DNA from: Cystobasidium ongulense
Taxonomy: Eukaryota; Basidiomycota; Cystobasidiomycetes; Cystobasidiales; Cystobasidiaceae
Assembly (NCBI GenBank): GCA_022835595.1
Contig: BQUP01000009.1
Coordinates: forward strand, 806,001 to 870,000
Direction: 5' to 3'
Length of the DNA: 64,000 nucleotides
Shown here: positions 1-10,914 of the stretch, one piece after another
Numbering within the stretch: position 1 is the stretch's first letter
Layout of the letters: the number at the start of each line of letters is the position of its first letter
Notes under the pieces: generated by a model
Told to the model about the DNA's origin: nothing
What the model saw: the letters and a program-made list of their open reading frames with translations, nothing else
Databases searched by the model: none
Made by a program: the position numbers and the translations under genes

Positions 1-725
1 ATCACTGGTAGTCTGATCTTGAAAGGTGTTTTCGGGTCTTCATCGCAGTATCCTAGGCGGGACAAGCACTCTCTCCCTGTTCTTTCGAGAGCGTCGTCCC
101 CGCGCCTCTGCTTGCTGGTCATCTTGATCAGCAAGTGAGGGTATATTAGCAGCCATACGAAATCGAATTCGGAAGCAATCGTAACGAGGCGAGACTTTTG
201 CATGTGAGGCGCTACTTGTTTCAACCACCGGTCTTGCTTCGCAGGTCCTAAACTTCCCAAGTCGTTCAACCGCCCGTCATGCAATATGCGCAGGCTACCG
301 GCAGTTTGCGCAGTACCGTCATATGACGGCGAGGTAAAAAACATTGCATTGTAGTCTATGGAGGGTTGACGGTCGAGATACCCCTCCCGAGCAGCCTCTA
401 AAACACTGTTGGGCTGCAAGCACACCGGATTTTTGTTTCTTGTATCTTCTGATACCATGCGAAAGAGCTTTCTCAGAGCTGGGATAGCATTCTCCTTTGG
501 GGACATATTTTCAAGGGTCCAGAGATAAGCTTGCCGTCCGACTTCAACCTGATCTAGCATCTGCTTGGATGGGCCGGGTGTCGATTTTGTCACGGGGGCG
601 GTGACACGACCTGCTTTAGTAGTAGTAGTTGTAGATAAACGCACGGCTTGCAGTTCTTGCGCTGGCGTTGAAGCTTTCCCGGCTTTGCCGTTGCCCATTG
701 GCAGGCATCTGTCGAAGCACCCCAT
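1..725 (-). CDS. Unidentified protein, C-terminus outside the window
   Basis: One open frame runs leftwards from an ATG at 725 to the window edge with no stop, about 241 codons, so the gene is cut by the boundary. I do not recognise the family. The protein starts MGCFDRC, followed by a Ser/Thr/Pro-rich stretch of about 45 residues, then a more globular part with the landmarks WTLENMSP, LRKLFRMV, FFTSPSYDG and FDFVWLLIYPHLL. The MGC start could be an N-myristoylation/palmitoylation site, but that is inference. A second in-frame ATG at 698 is an alternative start. The frame stays open about 90 bases upstream of 725 without an ATG or a good acceptor, so I prefer 725. It is divergent from POM152, with about 600 bases between the two starts. 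Confidence 0.6.
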   Translation of the reverse strand, partial: MGCFDRCLPMGNGKAGKASTPAQELQAVRLSTTTTTKAGRVTAPVTKSTPGPSKQMLDQVEVGRQAYLWTLENMSPKENAIPALRKLFRMVSEDTRNKNPVCLQPNSVLEAAREGYLDRQPSIDYNAMFFTSPSYDGTAQTAGSLRILHDGRLNDLGSLGPAKQDRWLKQVAPHMQKSRLVTIASEFDFVWLLIYPHLLIKMTSKQRRGDDALERTGRECLSRLGYCDEDPKTPFKIRLPV

Positions 726-1319
726 CGGTGTGCTTGTCGTTCCAGTGAGCAGGTGAAGGAGCAGTAGCGATGTGTCCGGATTCACAGTGAAATCAGCAGG
801 AGGGCCATAGAATGGCGTGTGCGTTCACATTTTGCATGCGCAGGAGGGCAAGGCTCTGCAACGGCCGGTGCAAGCTGCACGCAGGTCACGCGCTAGGTCC
901 AATGTGCATAGCCCAGCACACAGCATGAAGCGTGGTTGGAGGATCTTTGATGTAGAATCCTATCACACATCGCTAGATTGCCCATTTCGAGCAGCTCTAC
1001 AGCTCCTCTGTACTGTCGCAATTGCCTTGCAGCTTCATGGGCCTTGCAGCTTTATAGGCCTGTCGCATCGTTGACGGTGGGCTCGATAGCATGCGCTGGT
1101 CTTGCTGCAGCACTGCCCCAAAGGCTCGTTTGTGTATCAGATCTTCTGGACAGCTCAGAGCGATGTAGTAAGTAGCCTGAAGTCAAAAGAGAGCACAGAG
1201 AAACCCTCGAGGATATCCTTCATTCGAAAAGGCAATCGAGGAATTGATGGATGCCATTGACATGGATAACATGGAAGACTGCTTTTGACTGACCACCACA
1301 GCAGCAACTTGGCTGCAGC
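726..1319. other. Divergent intergenic region
   Basis: About 590 bases between the left-edge gene and POM152. It must hold both promoters. I see no RNA gene, repeat or clear regulatory motif in it. Confidence 0.5.
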
Positions 1320-4300
1320 ATGGCATCCTCCTCGTCTGGAGGCGCGCAGCAGAGAGCGCCGTTTGGCAGTGGTGAAGCTGACACCAGTCCGCTGATACCG
1401 CTCGAGTATGCAGATGCTCCGAACCAGCGATTCTATGCCGTGAGTGGACGACATCAAGCGAGCATGTATCATACTGGACATGCTCTGATGCATGCTATAT
1501 CCCCAGGCCTCGCTCTTCGCCCTCCAGCAATCCTACAAGCTCTTCCAGTTCCTCGAAAGCTACATTACCGCTTCGAGTACGAGCACATCAACAACGCGGA
1601 CAACGCTCCTCCTCAAATGGGCATGCTATGACATCCTGACGCTTTACTTCATCCTACCTCGTCTGCGGATACCACGGCTGTCCTTTATCGAAACAAGAAT
1701 CAGACTCGGCCTTGTTGCTGCTGTCCTGCTTCTGAACTGGATATGCATTGGAGACTGGAGATTCGCAAATGCTCTGGGACTCTTGAGCTTCTTTCTCCCT
1801 ACAAGTTGGCGAGGTGAGAGACATGTACATCAGTTGGGCCTCTCAAGTGGGCGCTAATCTGTAGTCCTTGCTTCACAGACTACTTTGACTTTGACCTCGC
1901 TATCCTAGAACACCGGATACGACATCACAAGCTAGTCAATCCAGCTGCACACATCCTTGGATCAGTCACAATCCACATCTTGCCCCATTCCACAGCCAAG
2001 CTCATCCTCCAAGAGACAGGGTCGTGCTACTGCGTGTCATCACCGCCTACAGAAGACGACCCACGAGATCCATTCCCTCTCTTCTCTCAAAGCAGAGTCG
2101 CGACCATACCCGTTCTACTCAACAACACCACACCGAAATACCTTCAATACAGTCTCCAAGAGTTTGGGGAGCCTTTCGAGTCGAGACGTACCTTCAATCT
2201 AACAAACAAAGACCTAAAGCAAATCGCCACACACAAGTCTCAGAAACGTTTCGCTCGTGGTGCTTTAGACTATGATACATTCGATGAAGAGCTAGAAGAG
2301 GAAGAAGAATTCGATTTTGCGTCCGGCTCAGGCAATACTATCGGCCAAAGATTGATAGGCTATGACGGTACTACCGATTCAGATTCGGCGAGAGGTACAT
2401 CGGTAGATGCACCTGTTTTCCCAGGTTCAGCTAGGGAGAATGCATTCCTACGACATATTCAATTGGAAAACACCCAAGCTATCTGGTCTTTTAACGTAGG
2501 CAGGCCTGGTATCATCCGAATTGAGAGAATTATCGACAAAAGCGATGCAGATGTTCGGATACCTTCGCCCAAAGGCGAGAATGCAAGAATCCTGATTGTA
2601 CCGTGTCCGAGTGCGTCTTTCCATCATAGCGAAGAGGAGAAGAAACAATTATCACAGCGAAAAAAGACGTTGGGCTCCACGTCTTCTGGAGAGGGAATCG
2701 TGCAAGATGCATGCCAGAATGATCCTGAAGATAGCATACAACCAATCAGTGTTGATGTCTTCGGCTTCCCTCCTCTCAAGCTTTCCTACTCTCGCAGTCT
2801 AGGAAAAGGAAAGAGGGAAACCCATGCCATTGATGGTGTCGCTCCAGATGGAGCAATCCTAGCGTCTCATTCTCAAAAAGCCGCAAGCGGTTCGAGCGCA
2901 AAAGCACGCAAGACACCTGTCGATGGCGATGCTTCATCAAGCCAGCAACTCGTCCTAGGCCATGAAGCACCGCATGGACCAGTGTTGAAGCCTCAAATCC
3001 TGAGCGTACCTCTAAGCATGCCTCTTGCAGCCGTTGGTCTACACCAATACAGGCTTGAAAAAGTTACAGACGCGTGTGGCAACAGTGTAGATTTCGCAGC
3101 TCTTCGAGACCGTTTCGGCGAGGGTGCTAGTCCAGACTATCCTGAGAAAATCGGAAAGGGATCATCCTTGATACACAGTAAATCTGCTGGAGGTTCATCG
3201 CAGGCCGTTGGGGCAATTTTACAACTAGCAGGAAGCAGAAGACTTTCCGTTCATCCACGAAGTCGGGTCTCTTTCTATGGATGCGGTACAGGAGCTGTGG
3301 GCAGCACTTCGACTAAAAGATCGTCAGGAGGTGGCACTGCTGGACAGCCCATCAAGCTTCTTCGAGGTGGAATGGCTAGTTTATCTCTAAGAGCTGGATC
3401 TGTTAATGGTGCCGTCGGACAAGATACGAGAGATGCTATGTCTGATGGACCTTGGAATGTTAAAGTCAGCTTTGAGCCTGATACTCCTGACATTGGAGAT
3501 GTAGCCTCTACTGGCACAGTAGCGCAACGAACTGGATGGATAAAGGAGATCAAAATACAGAATGAGGAAGATACACTTCGAATCGATCAACCCGGTCGAT
3601 ATCGTATCCTCTCTGTTTCGGGCAGTCATTGCGGTGGAGAAGTATACGAGCCTTCTGAGGTAAGCCCCTTTCGCGAGATTGAATTTGCCAAGAGTTCCTT
3701 GGACTGACGTCTTGTTACACTACAGTGCACTGTTTACACTCCACCTTTGCCTACCGTCGATCTCTCCCTCGAGCCTATCACCGATTCATGTGCTGGAGAA
3801 GTCGGACTCAAAGCCAGTTTCTCACTTTCAGGCGAACCACCATATCGCGTTCATTACAGTGTACAACACGGTTCTTCACGACCTATCAAGAGGACAAAGA
3901 CCGTTACTCTGTCAAGAGAGGAACTGGAACTTAGACCAGAAGCAACAGGCGAATTCACTTATCAATTCATCTCTGTTGATGATGCAAATTACAAAGACAT
4001 TGAAATCGGTAAAACAGTGAAACAAACTGTTCATCCACTTGCGGGTGTCGCTTTCAGTAATGCTGGTAAAGGACAAAAAGTATGGTCGTGTGAAGGTGAT
4101 GAGATTCAGGTTCCTATTGAACTCAAGGTTGGTGTTTCCCTTTTTAAATACTGCCTATATAGGATTAAGAAACTGATATATGTGTTTACTTTCTTACAGG
4201 GCATCGCTCCTTGGCGAGTTGACTATCGCATCGTTGGCCAGAAAGACGTTTTCCACGTTGAAGAAATCAGCGATACCAAGCACTCTTTGAACGTTAAGAT

Positions 4301-6221
4301 TCCACCCAAGATTGCAAAAGCAGGAGGACAATTCACTCTATCCATCGGTATGTCCTAGCATCGTTTCGAATATGCCGGTGTACTGACGCTATCCTGTCTC
4401 AGAGCGCGTTGTTGATGGCCGAGGTTGCAGCCAGCCTTTAGCTGTAGACGACCTGGTAGTCAGCGTACACAGGACACAGCCAACTGCTACATTGGCTGTG
4501 AGCAAGACAGTCACCATCAAAGAGGGAGAGTCGGTCCAACTTCCACTTCGTTTGACTGGAGAAGGTGTAAGTCGCCTATCGTCCGGTGCGGTGACGGTTT
4601 GAGCTAGAGCTAACAAACTCTGCCTAACAGCCTTGGACTGTAACTTACCGACACGATCATCATCAACCCATCAAGACGACTATTCGAGCGAACAATGGAC
4701 AAATTCCGATCTCCCAGCCCGGCCGTTATGAACTCTTATCAGTCTCAGATGCTCACTGTCCTGGTACTGTTCTTGACGCAAGCAAATCATGGGAAATCGA
4801 ATGGATCACAAAACCTACACTGACATTGAATCCTGAGTCCGGCAAACTTGTCAAGAATGGCTCACTTGTACGAGCACCTGTCTGTGAAGGCATCGACGAT
4901 ACAGTAGGCGTTGTGTTCTCAGGTATGCACATATGCATTGATGCTTTTGTACGATTCAACAGGCTAATACCTCCCCTATCCAGGTCAAGCACCCTTCTTC
5001 GTTACATACGATCTAATAGAAGATGCACACGACGGTCACAAACGCAAGCAATCCAAAGATCTGCAATCTATACAGAAGCATGCGCAGTTTGAACTGTCGA
5101 CTACCACTCCTGGACACAAGATTTATGACTTTACTGGTGTCAGTGACTCGAACTACGCACAACTGACCAAATCAGGACTTGTCTCTCCTGATCAATCAAA
5201 TAAAGCTGGAAGAGTCCGCCTTGAGCAAGATATCCTGGCTCGACCCTCCGTCATCTTCGTTGAACAGGACAAGAAGCCGGTCTTCTGCGTTAAGGATTCA
5301 TTGGATAGCTCGCATGCTCATACTCCGTCTCTTCGTCTAACCGGAGCCGCGCCCTTCCGAGTTGAACTTGAGATCTCGCCAGATGGCTCACAAAGCTCTC
5401 AGCGATACAGCGACATCTTGATCAAATCGAACAACTGGAAATTGCATCTTCCTCAACATGTTTTCGCCGAGTCTGGACCCTACACGGTCTCTCTTCGTAA
5501 GGTTGTTGACACGACGGGGTGTGAACGGATAATACCACGCGGCACGAAGGGGTCGTTCGTGCGCTTTGAAGTTGCGGATATCGCTTCTATTGCTGCTCTT
5601 CAGCCTCAAACGGACCATTGCGTCGGAGACAGTATCGATTTCGTACTGCAAGGTTCCGCGCCTTGGACTGTGCAATACAACTTTGAAGGGAAGAAGCAGA
5701 AGGTCACTGCGAAAGAAAGCCGTTTCTCACGAGTCGCAGAACAACCTGGTAATTTCAAGATTCTCTCAGTAGCACAGTAAGTCGTAACATCCACAAGCAA
5801 AGAGGTAACAACAATTGACTGTTCTCGCTTCATTCTTCCCCACAGCCACCAAGATTCGTGTAAATCCGTGATTACCGATATTTCGAAAACGATACATCCT
5901 TTACCAGCTGCAAAAGTACAGTCAGGCAATTACTACGTGGAGAACATCAGGGAAGGAGATCAAGCAGAGATCATATTTGAGTTTACAGGAACCGCACCTT
6001 TTACATTCACCTATACCAAATCTGCACCTTTGGATCCAGGCCATCGAAAGAGCCAAAAACCAACCATATTGGAAACTCATACCATTACAAACGTACTTAC
6101 TAATAAGTATTCCATATTCACACAATCTGAAGGAACTTGGAATGTAGTTTCTGTGCAGGATAAATATTGTGCTTATCCTCCTTTAGGCATCAGATCAGAC
6201 AGGAAGATGATTCAAAATTGA
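1320..6221 (+). CDS. POM152: Nucleoporin POM152 (pore membrane protein)
   Basis: Integral membrane nucleoporin of the fungal nuclear pore membrane ring; its Ig-like repeats lie in the perinuclear lumen. I place nine exons: 1320-1439, 1507-1813, 1879-3659, 3726-4127, 4200-4347, 4403-4566, 4631-4922, 4984-5776, 5846-6221, giving 1460 residues (yeast Pom152 is about 1340). The N-terminal 200 residues carry three hydrophobic segments (around LLLKWACYDILTLYF, GLVAAVLLLNWICIG and AHILGSVTIHIL), as in the family. The rest is a series of beta-sandwich repeats with recurring signatures such as GIAPWRVDY, GEGPWTVTY, GQAPFFVTY, GAAPFRVEL, GSAPWTVQY and GTAPFTFTY. Several introns fall inside those G-x-x-P-[WF] motifs. 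A polar loop around residues 120-450 is rich in Ser, Gly and acidic residues. Nothing suggests inactivation. Confidence 0.93.
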
Positions 6222-6506
6222 TCCCGAGCGTCGCACACCACCTCAGGAATGCAAGAGTGAGGGTCAAATAAACGTAGTGTAGATATATCTTGTACTTTTA
6301 GCAGACGTTTCTCGGTTTGAGTCCGCTGAGAACAGTAATGACCGGAAATGCAAAGCGAGTGGTATTTTCAGCTGACTTGCTGCTAACTTCCTTTCATGTA
6401 CGGATGCCTTCAATGTTACAACATCATAGAAACGCAATTCTACGTCTGGAAGCCTTACTACACTCATAGTTAAATTTGGTCGCTTCAAGCTGACTTCAAA
6501 GGTTAT

Positions 6507-7509
6507 TTAGAACTTGGATGTTCTTGCTTCTTCCCACTGTGTCTGACCTGAGCACGTACATACGCTCTTGTCGTTACTCCATGTACCTGCACTTCGAGCA
6601 ATCACACCTGCTAATATCCCAGGGCCTAACTTGATAGCTTGTGCCTTGTCTGTCACTGTTCCATTGGGTGTAGACGGCATGATGGGAGCAATTACCACTT
6701 TATTGAGACAACGTACAAATGATCAGCGAATAGTTGAAACTCTAGAATTCAGTCGCAACTTACTCGCACGACCAATGATATCCCAGATATTCAGGTTATT
6801 GAATTCAGTGAATAGATCTCCGTAGCCTTCTTTTTTCCGTAATTCCAGCTGACCGAGCTCTCGCAAGACACCACCAGAGCTTGAAGCACCATCAGAGATA
6901 TCTCCTGTCTTGGCAATGTATACGCTATATCTCGTAGGTAGTGATGGTACTTCTTCGTGTATACCGTTTGCCACTCCGTTGCTCGAAGAGTGTCCATTCA
7001 CAGGAGGCAGCGCAGAAGTCGAGGTAGTTTGTGCGTCGAAATGGGACTTCCCATTCGCTTGTGCTAGTTTTGCTAATGTTTCGTGCTTTATGGTCAGGTC
7101 TAGAATGGTAGTCTTGCCGGCTTGTACCTGTTAGGGTCATGTTAGTTAGGGAATAACGGGGGCAACTGGGAATATCTAGACGCACCAATCTAGCCAGACC
7201 GTGAAGCTGCTGAGGCTGTCCAGCTTCTTGAGGTGACGCCGGCGTGTACGACTCGAATATGCACACAGCAGCGCCGTCGTCGTCACTCGCCGAAGCTCCA
7301 GTGCCTCGGACAATGACCTGTCTTCCGTCTTGCTTGAGCGCGCGGGCTATCTGGCTTGGAGCAGCATGGCCCTCTACGACGACTCTCTGCTCTTTCAGCG
7401 ATATCTCGTAGCTTTCCACGCCTTGCTGTCTCGACAAGGATTGCTGGACCGTCTTTACGCACGCTTCGCAGTGGAGCTCGACGGCGAACTCGGTCTTGAA
7501 CGAGGTCAT
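6507..7509 (-). CDS. CCS1: Copper chaperone for superoxide dismutase
   Basis: Delivers Cu(I) to SOD1 and promotes its disulfide formation in the cytosol and mitochondrial intermembrane space. Three exons (7186-7509, 6764-7127, 6507-6697) give 292 residues. Domain 1 (about 1-75) is an HMA-type copper domain with the HCEAC site, a shortened form of MxCxxC. Domain 2 (about 95-240) is the SOD-like docking domain, with [15 protein letters not shown] and [10 protein letters not shown]. Domain 3 ends with [12 protein letters not shown] and the CxC copper-transfer motif in VCTCSG, followed by WEEA. All three functional parts are present, so the gene looks intact. The start is the ATG directly before the HMA domain. 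It is convergent with POM152 (285-base spacer). Confidence 0.93.
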
Positions 7510-7965
7510 GGATGGTGACGCTGTGATAGATTCACGCTCTACTCTGCTGCCCAAGCTTCTGCTGTTGTGTCTTGTCTATGTCTATCACTTGTTGAAAGAT
7601 TACAAAGAAAACCAAGTCGCCAAAAGGCAATCGAGGAAAGGCGCACTTCGGCAAGCCGGCATCCGGAAAATTGTAGTCAAATGACAGGTTGACACCCAGG
7701 TAGACTGCATATCACTGTGGTTTATTGCATTCTACAACGCTTGCACTGACTCACTTGCACAACAACCCCATTTTTGGAAAGAGAAAGCCTGACTATGGTC
7801 GCCACCTGGCATTGAGCATAACTGGAAAACTAGTAGTTCTATAGCATCATATAGACTACTTTTGCAGAAAGGAAAGACGAAGGTTCTTTATTTGACGAGC
7901 CACGCAAGGTTCTCAGCGAAGAGAGAGTGCACAGTCTGGCCGCCAGCTTTTTACTTGCTTCTTGC
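7510..7965. other. Spacer between CCS1 and RFA1
   Basis: About 455 bases holding the CCS1 promoter and RFA1 3' region; both genes are on the minus strand. No feature recognised. Confidence 0.4.
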
Positions 7966-10254
7966 TTAAACCTCGATATCACCATAGGCTTTGATCAAGT
8001 CCAGTAGCTTCTGGCCTTCTTCACCAGAATAGCCAGCACTGATAAGAAAGCATCACGACATCAGAACACTGTCGAGCAGAATCTGAATTCAAAACGAAAA
8101 CTTACGGTACGGCCCTTATGACATTATACCTAATCTTCTGCTGATCCTGCCAAACTTCGCTCTTTGCACGAATAAAAAAGTTCCATGTGGTTCCGACTGG
8201 TTCAGAGATAGCTCTGTCGAAAGCAGCTTCGTCCGTATTTTTCAAGGTTTCCATATCGTTTGCAGAAATTCCTAACAATTGATGTCCAATTTCATTAAAG
8301 CATGAAAAGTAGAGGAAACCAGTAAAGTCTGCTATTTGTCCAGACAGAATGTATCTGAATCGAATAACAGGTGAGTTTCAGCCAGTACTAAGAGCTAAAT
8401 GACGGAAAGCTCACCTATACTCTGGTTCAGGGAAGCTTCGATCGCACTTCTCACATCTCCATGAATTAGTATCTTCCATCATTACTTTCTTGTTGCACTT
8501 GGGTGTAGGACAGGCGGCGTATGAGATATTCTCCTTCTTGATATAAACTAAATGAGCTCTAACCCAAAATTGATCAGGTTGATCACTTGTACCGAGCATT
8601 TCGTCCTTAACGTCGCCAATCAATTTGAAGTCATCTAGCTTCATCGTAGCTGCTCCTCCTGCACCACCGCCCATTGAAGTGAACGCCTGGAATGTAACAT
8701 TTTCACCCTGATTTTCGTACCATCCTCGGAGGGAATGAGCTTCTGGAATATCAGGCTCAACCATCATGCTCGAGCTCGAGACCATGCTCAAACTTCTTCC
8801 ACCGAAATCGCCGACTCTGACGGCTTTGAAAGCGATGACTGGCTGCTGAGGTGATCCGTCCTCATTCATTCCTCCAGCGGCCGTAAAGTTCTCCGCCTGT
8901 CGTCCCCAGAGAGTGAGTCTTACTGACATGCCAGTCGAATCGACCAGGGTGAGTTCTCTTTTGGTGATCTGGGGACAGATAGAACATATTAAAACTGACT
9001 GCCAATACTCGAGTCGTAAGGTGAAGGACACATACAGGTTTTTGAGTAGCTTTGCTGACAATCTGACTGATCTCGCCAGTCTCCTTGACGATACCAATAA
9101 CATCGATGATACTGTTAGGCTCCACCGATTCAAGTTGTCCGAGTTCGACGAAAGTGTACTTGACTTGGGGTACGTTTTCGGTGTCGGTGCACTGTGGAAG
9201 GGTAAGTAAGAGAAGAGAAACACGCTCAGCTTCACGACAGCCACCATGGATTTAACGAGAGCTTGAGGCTCACCAGAGTGATTTCTGTTCCACTCTCCAT
9301 GGTAATCTCATACTCGTTGTTCACATTGCTGAATTGTCTCTTTGCAATTCCAACTCTAGCTTTCGAGACAAAGTAGACTTTGCCTTCTTCGAGCATGCTG
9401 TAGAACTGATCAACAGCATCATTGAAGCCAGTGGCTTTGATTTCACCAGTCTCGTCTAGGAAAGTGACAGAGAAGAGCTTTCCTTCACCTCTTGCGTTGG
9501 ACCAGTGGCGTATATCAGACTTGTTGGTCACTCTGGCCTTGATGGTCCATTTGTTTTGGTAAGGGGAGAGCCCTTCGATAGGGTAGATGGGATGCTGCTG
9601 ACCAGCACCCATGGACATTGTGGAAGATCTGTTGTTGTTGTTGTTGTTGTTGTTGTTAGCAGCACCACCTCTTCCTGCTGCAGCTCCAGCACCGCGTCCA
9701 GCTGCAGCTCCACCGCGACTTGCGTTGTTGTATGGGTTGGCTGGCTGCTGCTGAACAGCACCACCGTTTCCAAACACATCACCCTGCTGCTGAGCTTCAC
9801 CGTTGCCGTTCTCTGCAGCTTGACTCTGCTCTGCCTGGAGATAGATGTCGATGCTGGCGGGCTCTCCAATCTTGTTCTCGACGGTCTCGAGGACTTGGAT
9901 CTGGTGGATGATGAGGATGCTGGAGGGTACAGCACAGTAAGCACAACCACACCACACCGCATGCGTGCTCTTCACTCACACCCTCTCCTTGACGAGGTTC
10001 ACAGAGTACTCGAGCAGCTTGACCAGCGTGTAGCGCGTCACCTCGCCGCTGTCTGCGAGCGGGTTGAGCTGGGTAGCAAACATGGCCTGCTGGAAGGTCA
10101 CTCCATCCGACACTATTGCTCTGTATCTGTCGCCGTTCCCTCCACTGCCGCCGACCTTTTTCACAGACAGGCACTGCAGCGTCGGCTCGTGGACGCTGGG
10201 CTCGCCGCTCAGTCGGATTTCCCGAATGGCGCCCTCGGACAGTTCGTGGGCCAT
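7966..10254 (-). CDS. RFA1: Replication protein A large subunit (RPA70)
   Basis: Largest subunit of the heterotrimeric single-strand DNA binding complex used in replication, repair and checkpoint signalling. Six exons (9980-10254, 9274-9919, 9036-9191, 8415-8968, 8106-8354, 7966-8038) give 650 residues. An N-terminal OB fold (about 1-115) leads to a flexible linker with Asn, Gly, Ala and Gln runs (CAA repeats near 9631-9657). DBD-A (about 213-307) starts [16 protein letters not shown] follows ([21 protein letters not shown]), then DBD-C with a zinc ribbon near residue 513 (CPTPKC and WRCEKC) and the C-terminal trimerisation helix ([14 protein letters not shown]). All domains are present. An ACGCGT box sits about 120 bases upstream of the start. 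Confidence 0.95.
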
Positions 10255-10914
10255 GGTTGGACGGTCTTGCTCTGATGAGTCTGCTGATGTGTCTCTCCCC
10301 TGCTAATCTCTTCTCTCGGTGGTATCGGGAGAAGCTTCTGTCAAAACAGCGGCCCACCTCGAGTAAAGAGGATACACGCGTCGGTGGCGAAAAGATACAA
10401 CGACCGCGTATATAGAAGGCGAGCTGCGTTTAGTTACAGGTTGGAGTATGATTTCATTGCCATGCTGATGTGGGTACTATTAACAATGACGACGCTTTCT
10501 AAAGCATGCTGATCAATCATTCACATTCGACGTGCCACTTCAAGCCGGCAGCTTTTTCTCTAACGAAAATGGAAAGAGTCTAGAAGATCATGTGCTGGTG
10601 AAACATTCGATGCAAGCCAGTGGTCTGCGTTACACCACGACAAGCAATCTGCGTAGAACAGTCGGCCGGTCACGCCGGCTCGCCGACACTCGCTCCACAT
10701 CCTCACAGATGCATCGCACTACACTGCCCAGCAGGTCAGCAGGGTTTTACAAGACTCGAAAAAGAAAATGGCGGTCTCTCTCTCGCTCTCTCTCCCTCTC
10801 CCTCTGTGATATTAATTGTCTCTCTCTTCCTTACAAACTCCTCACTCTCTTTCAGTCTCGCCCTCCATCCCTCACACAACTCTAAGCCATATACTGAGCT
10901 AGCTATCACAGACA
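10255..10914. other. Divergent promoter region of RFA1 and the 740-residue ORF
   Basis: About 660 bases. It contains one ACGCGT (10376-10381) and, near 10785-10870 on the plus strand, a CT-rich stretch (repeated TCTC/CCTC) typical of fungal core promoters just before the downstream ATG. No gene seen. Confidence 0.5.
10376..10381. promoter_or_regulatory. MluI cell-cycle box (ACGCGT) upstream of RFA1
   Basis: A palindromic ACGCGT lies 122 bases upstream of the RFA1 start codon. In yeasts this motif binds the MBF (Mbp1/Swi6) factor and drives G1/S expression of replication genes, RPA included. The position and target fit, but one hexamer can occur by chance. Confidence 0.4.

Noticed and set aside
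9505-10275. 256-codon plus-strand frame opposite RFA1
   Set aside because: It is the antisense of the RFA1 linker and OB fold; its Val/Ser runs come from the Asn codon repeat and it shows no domain.
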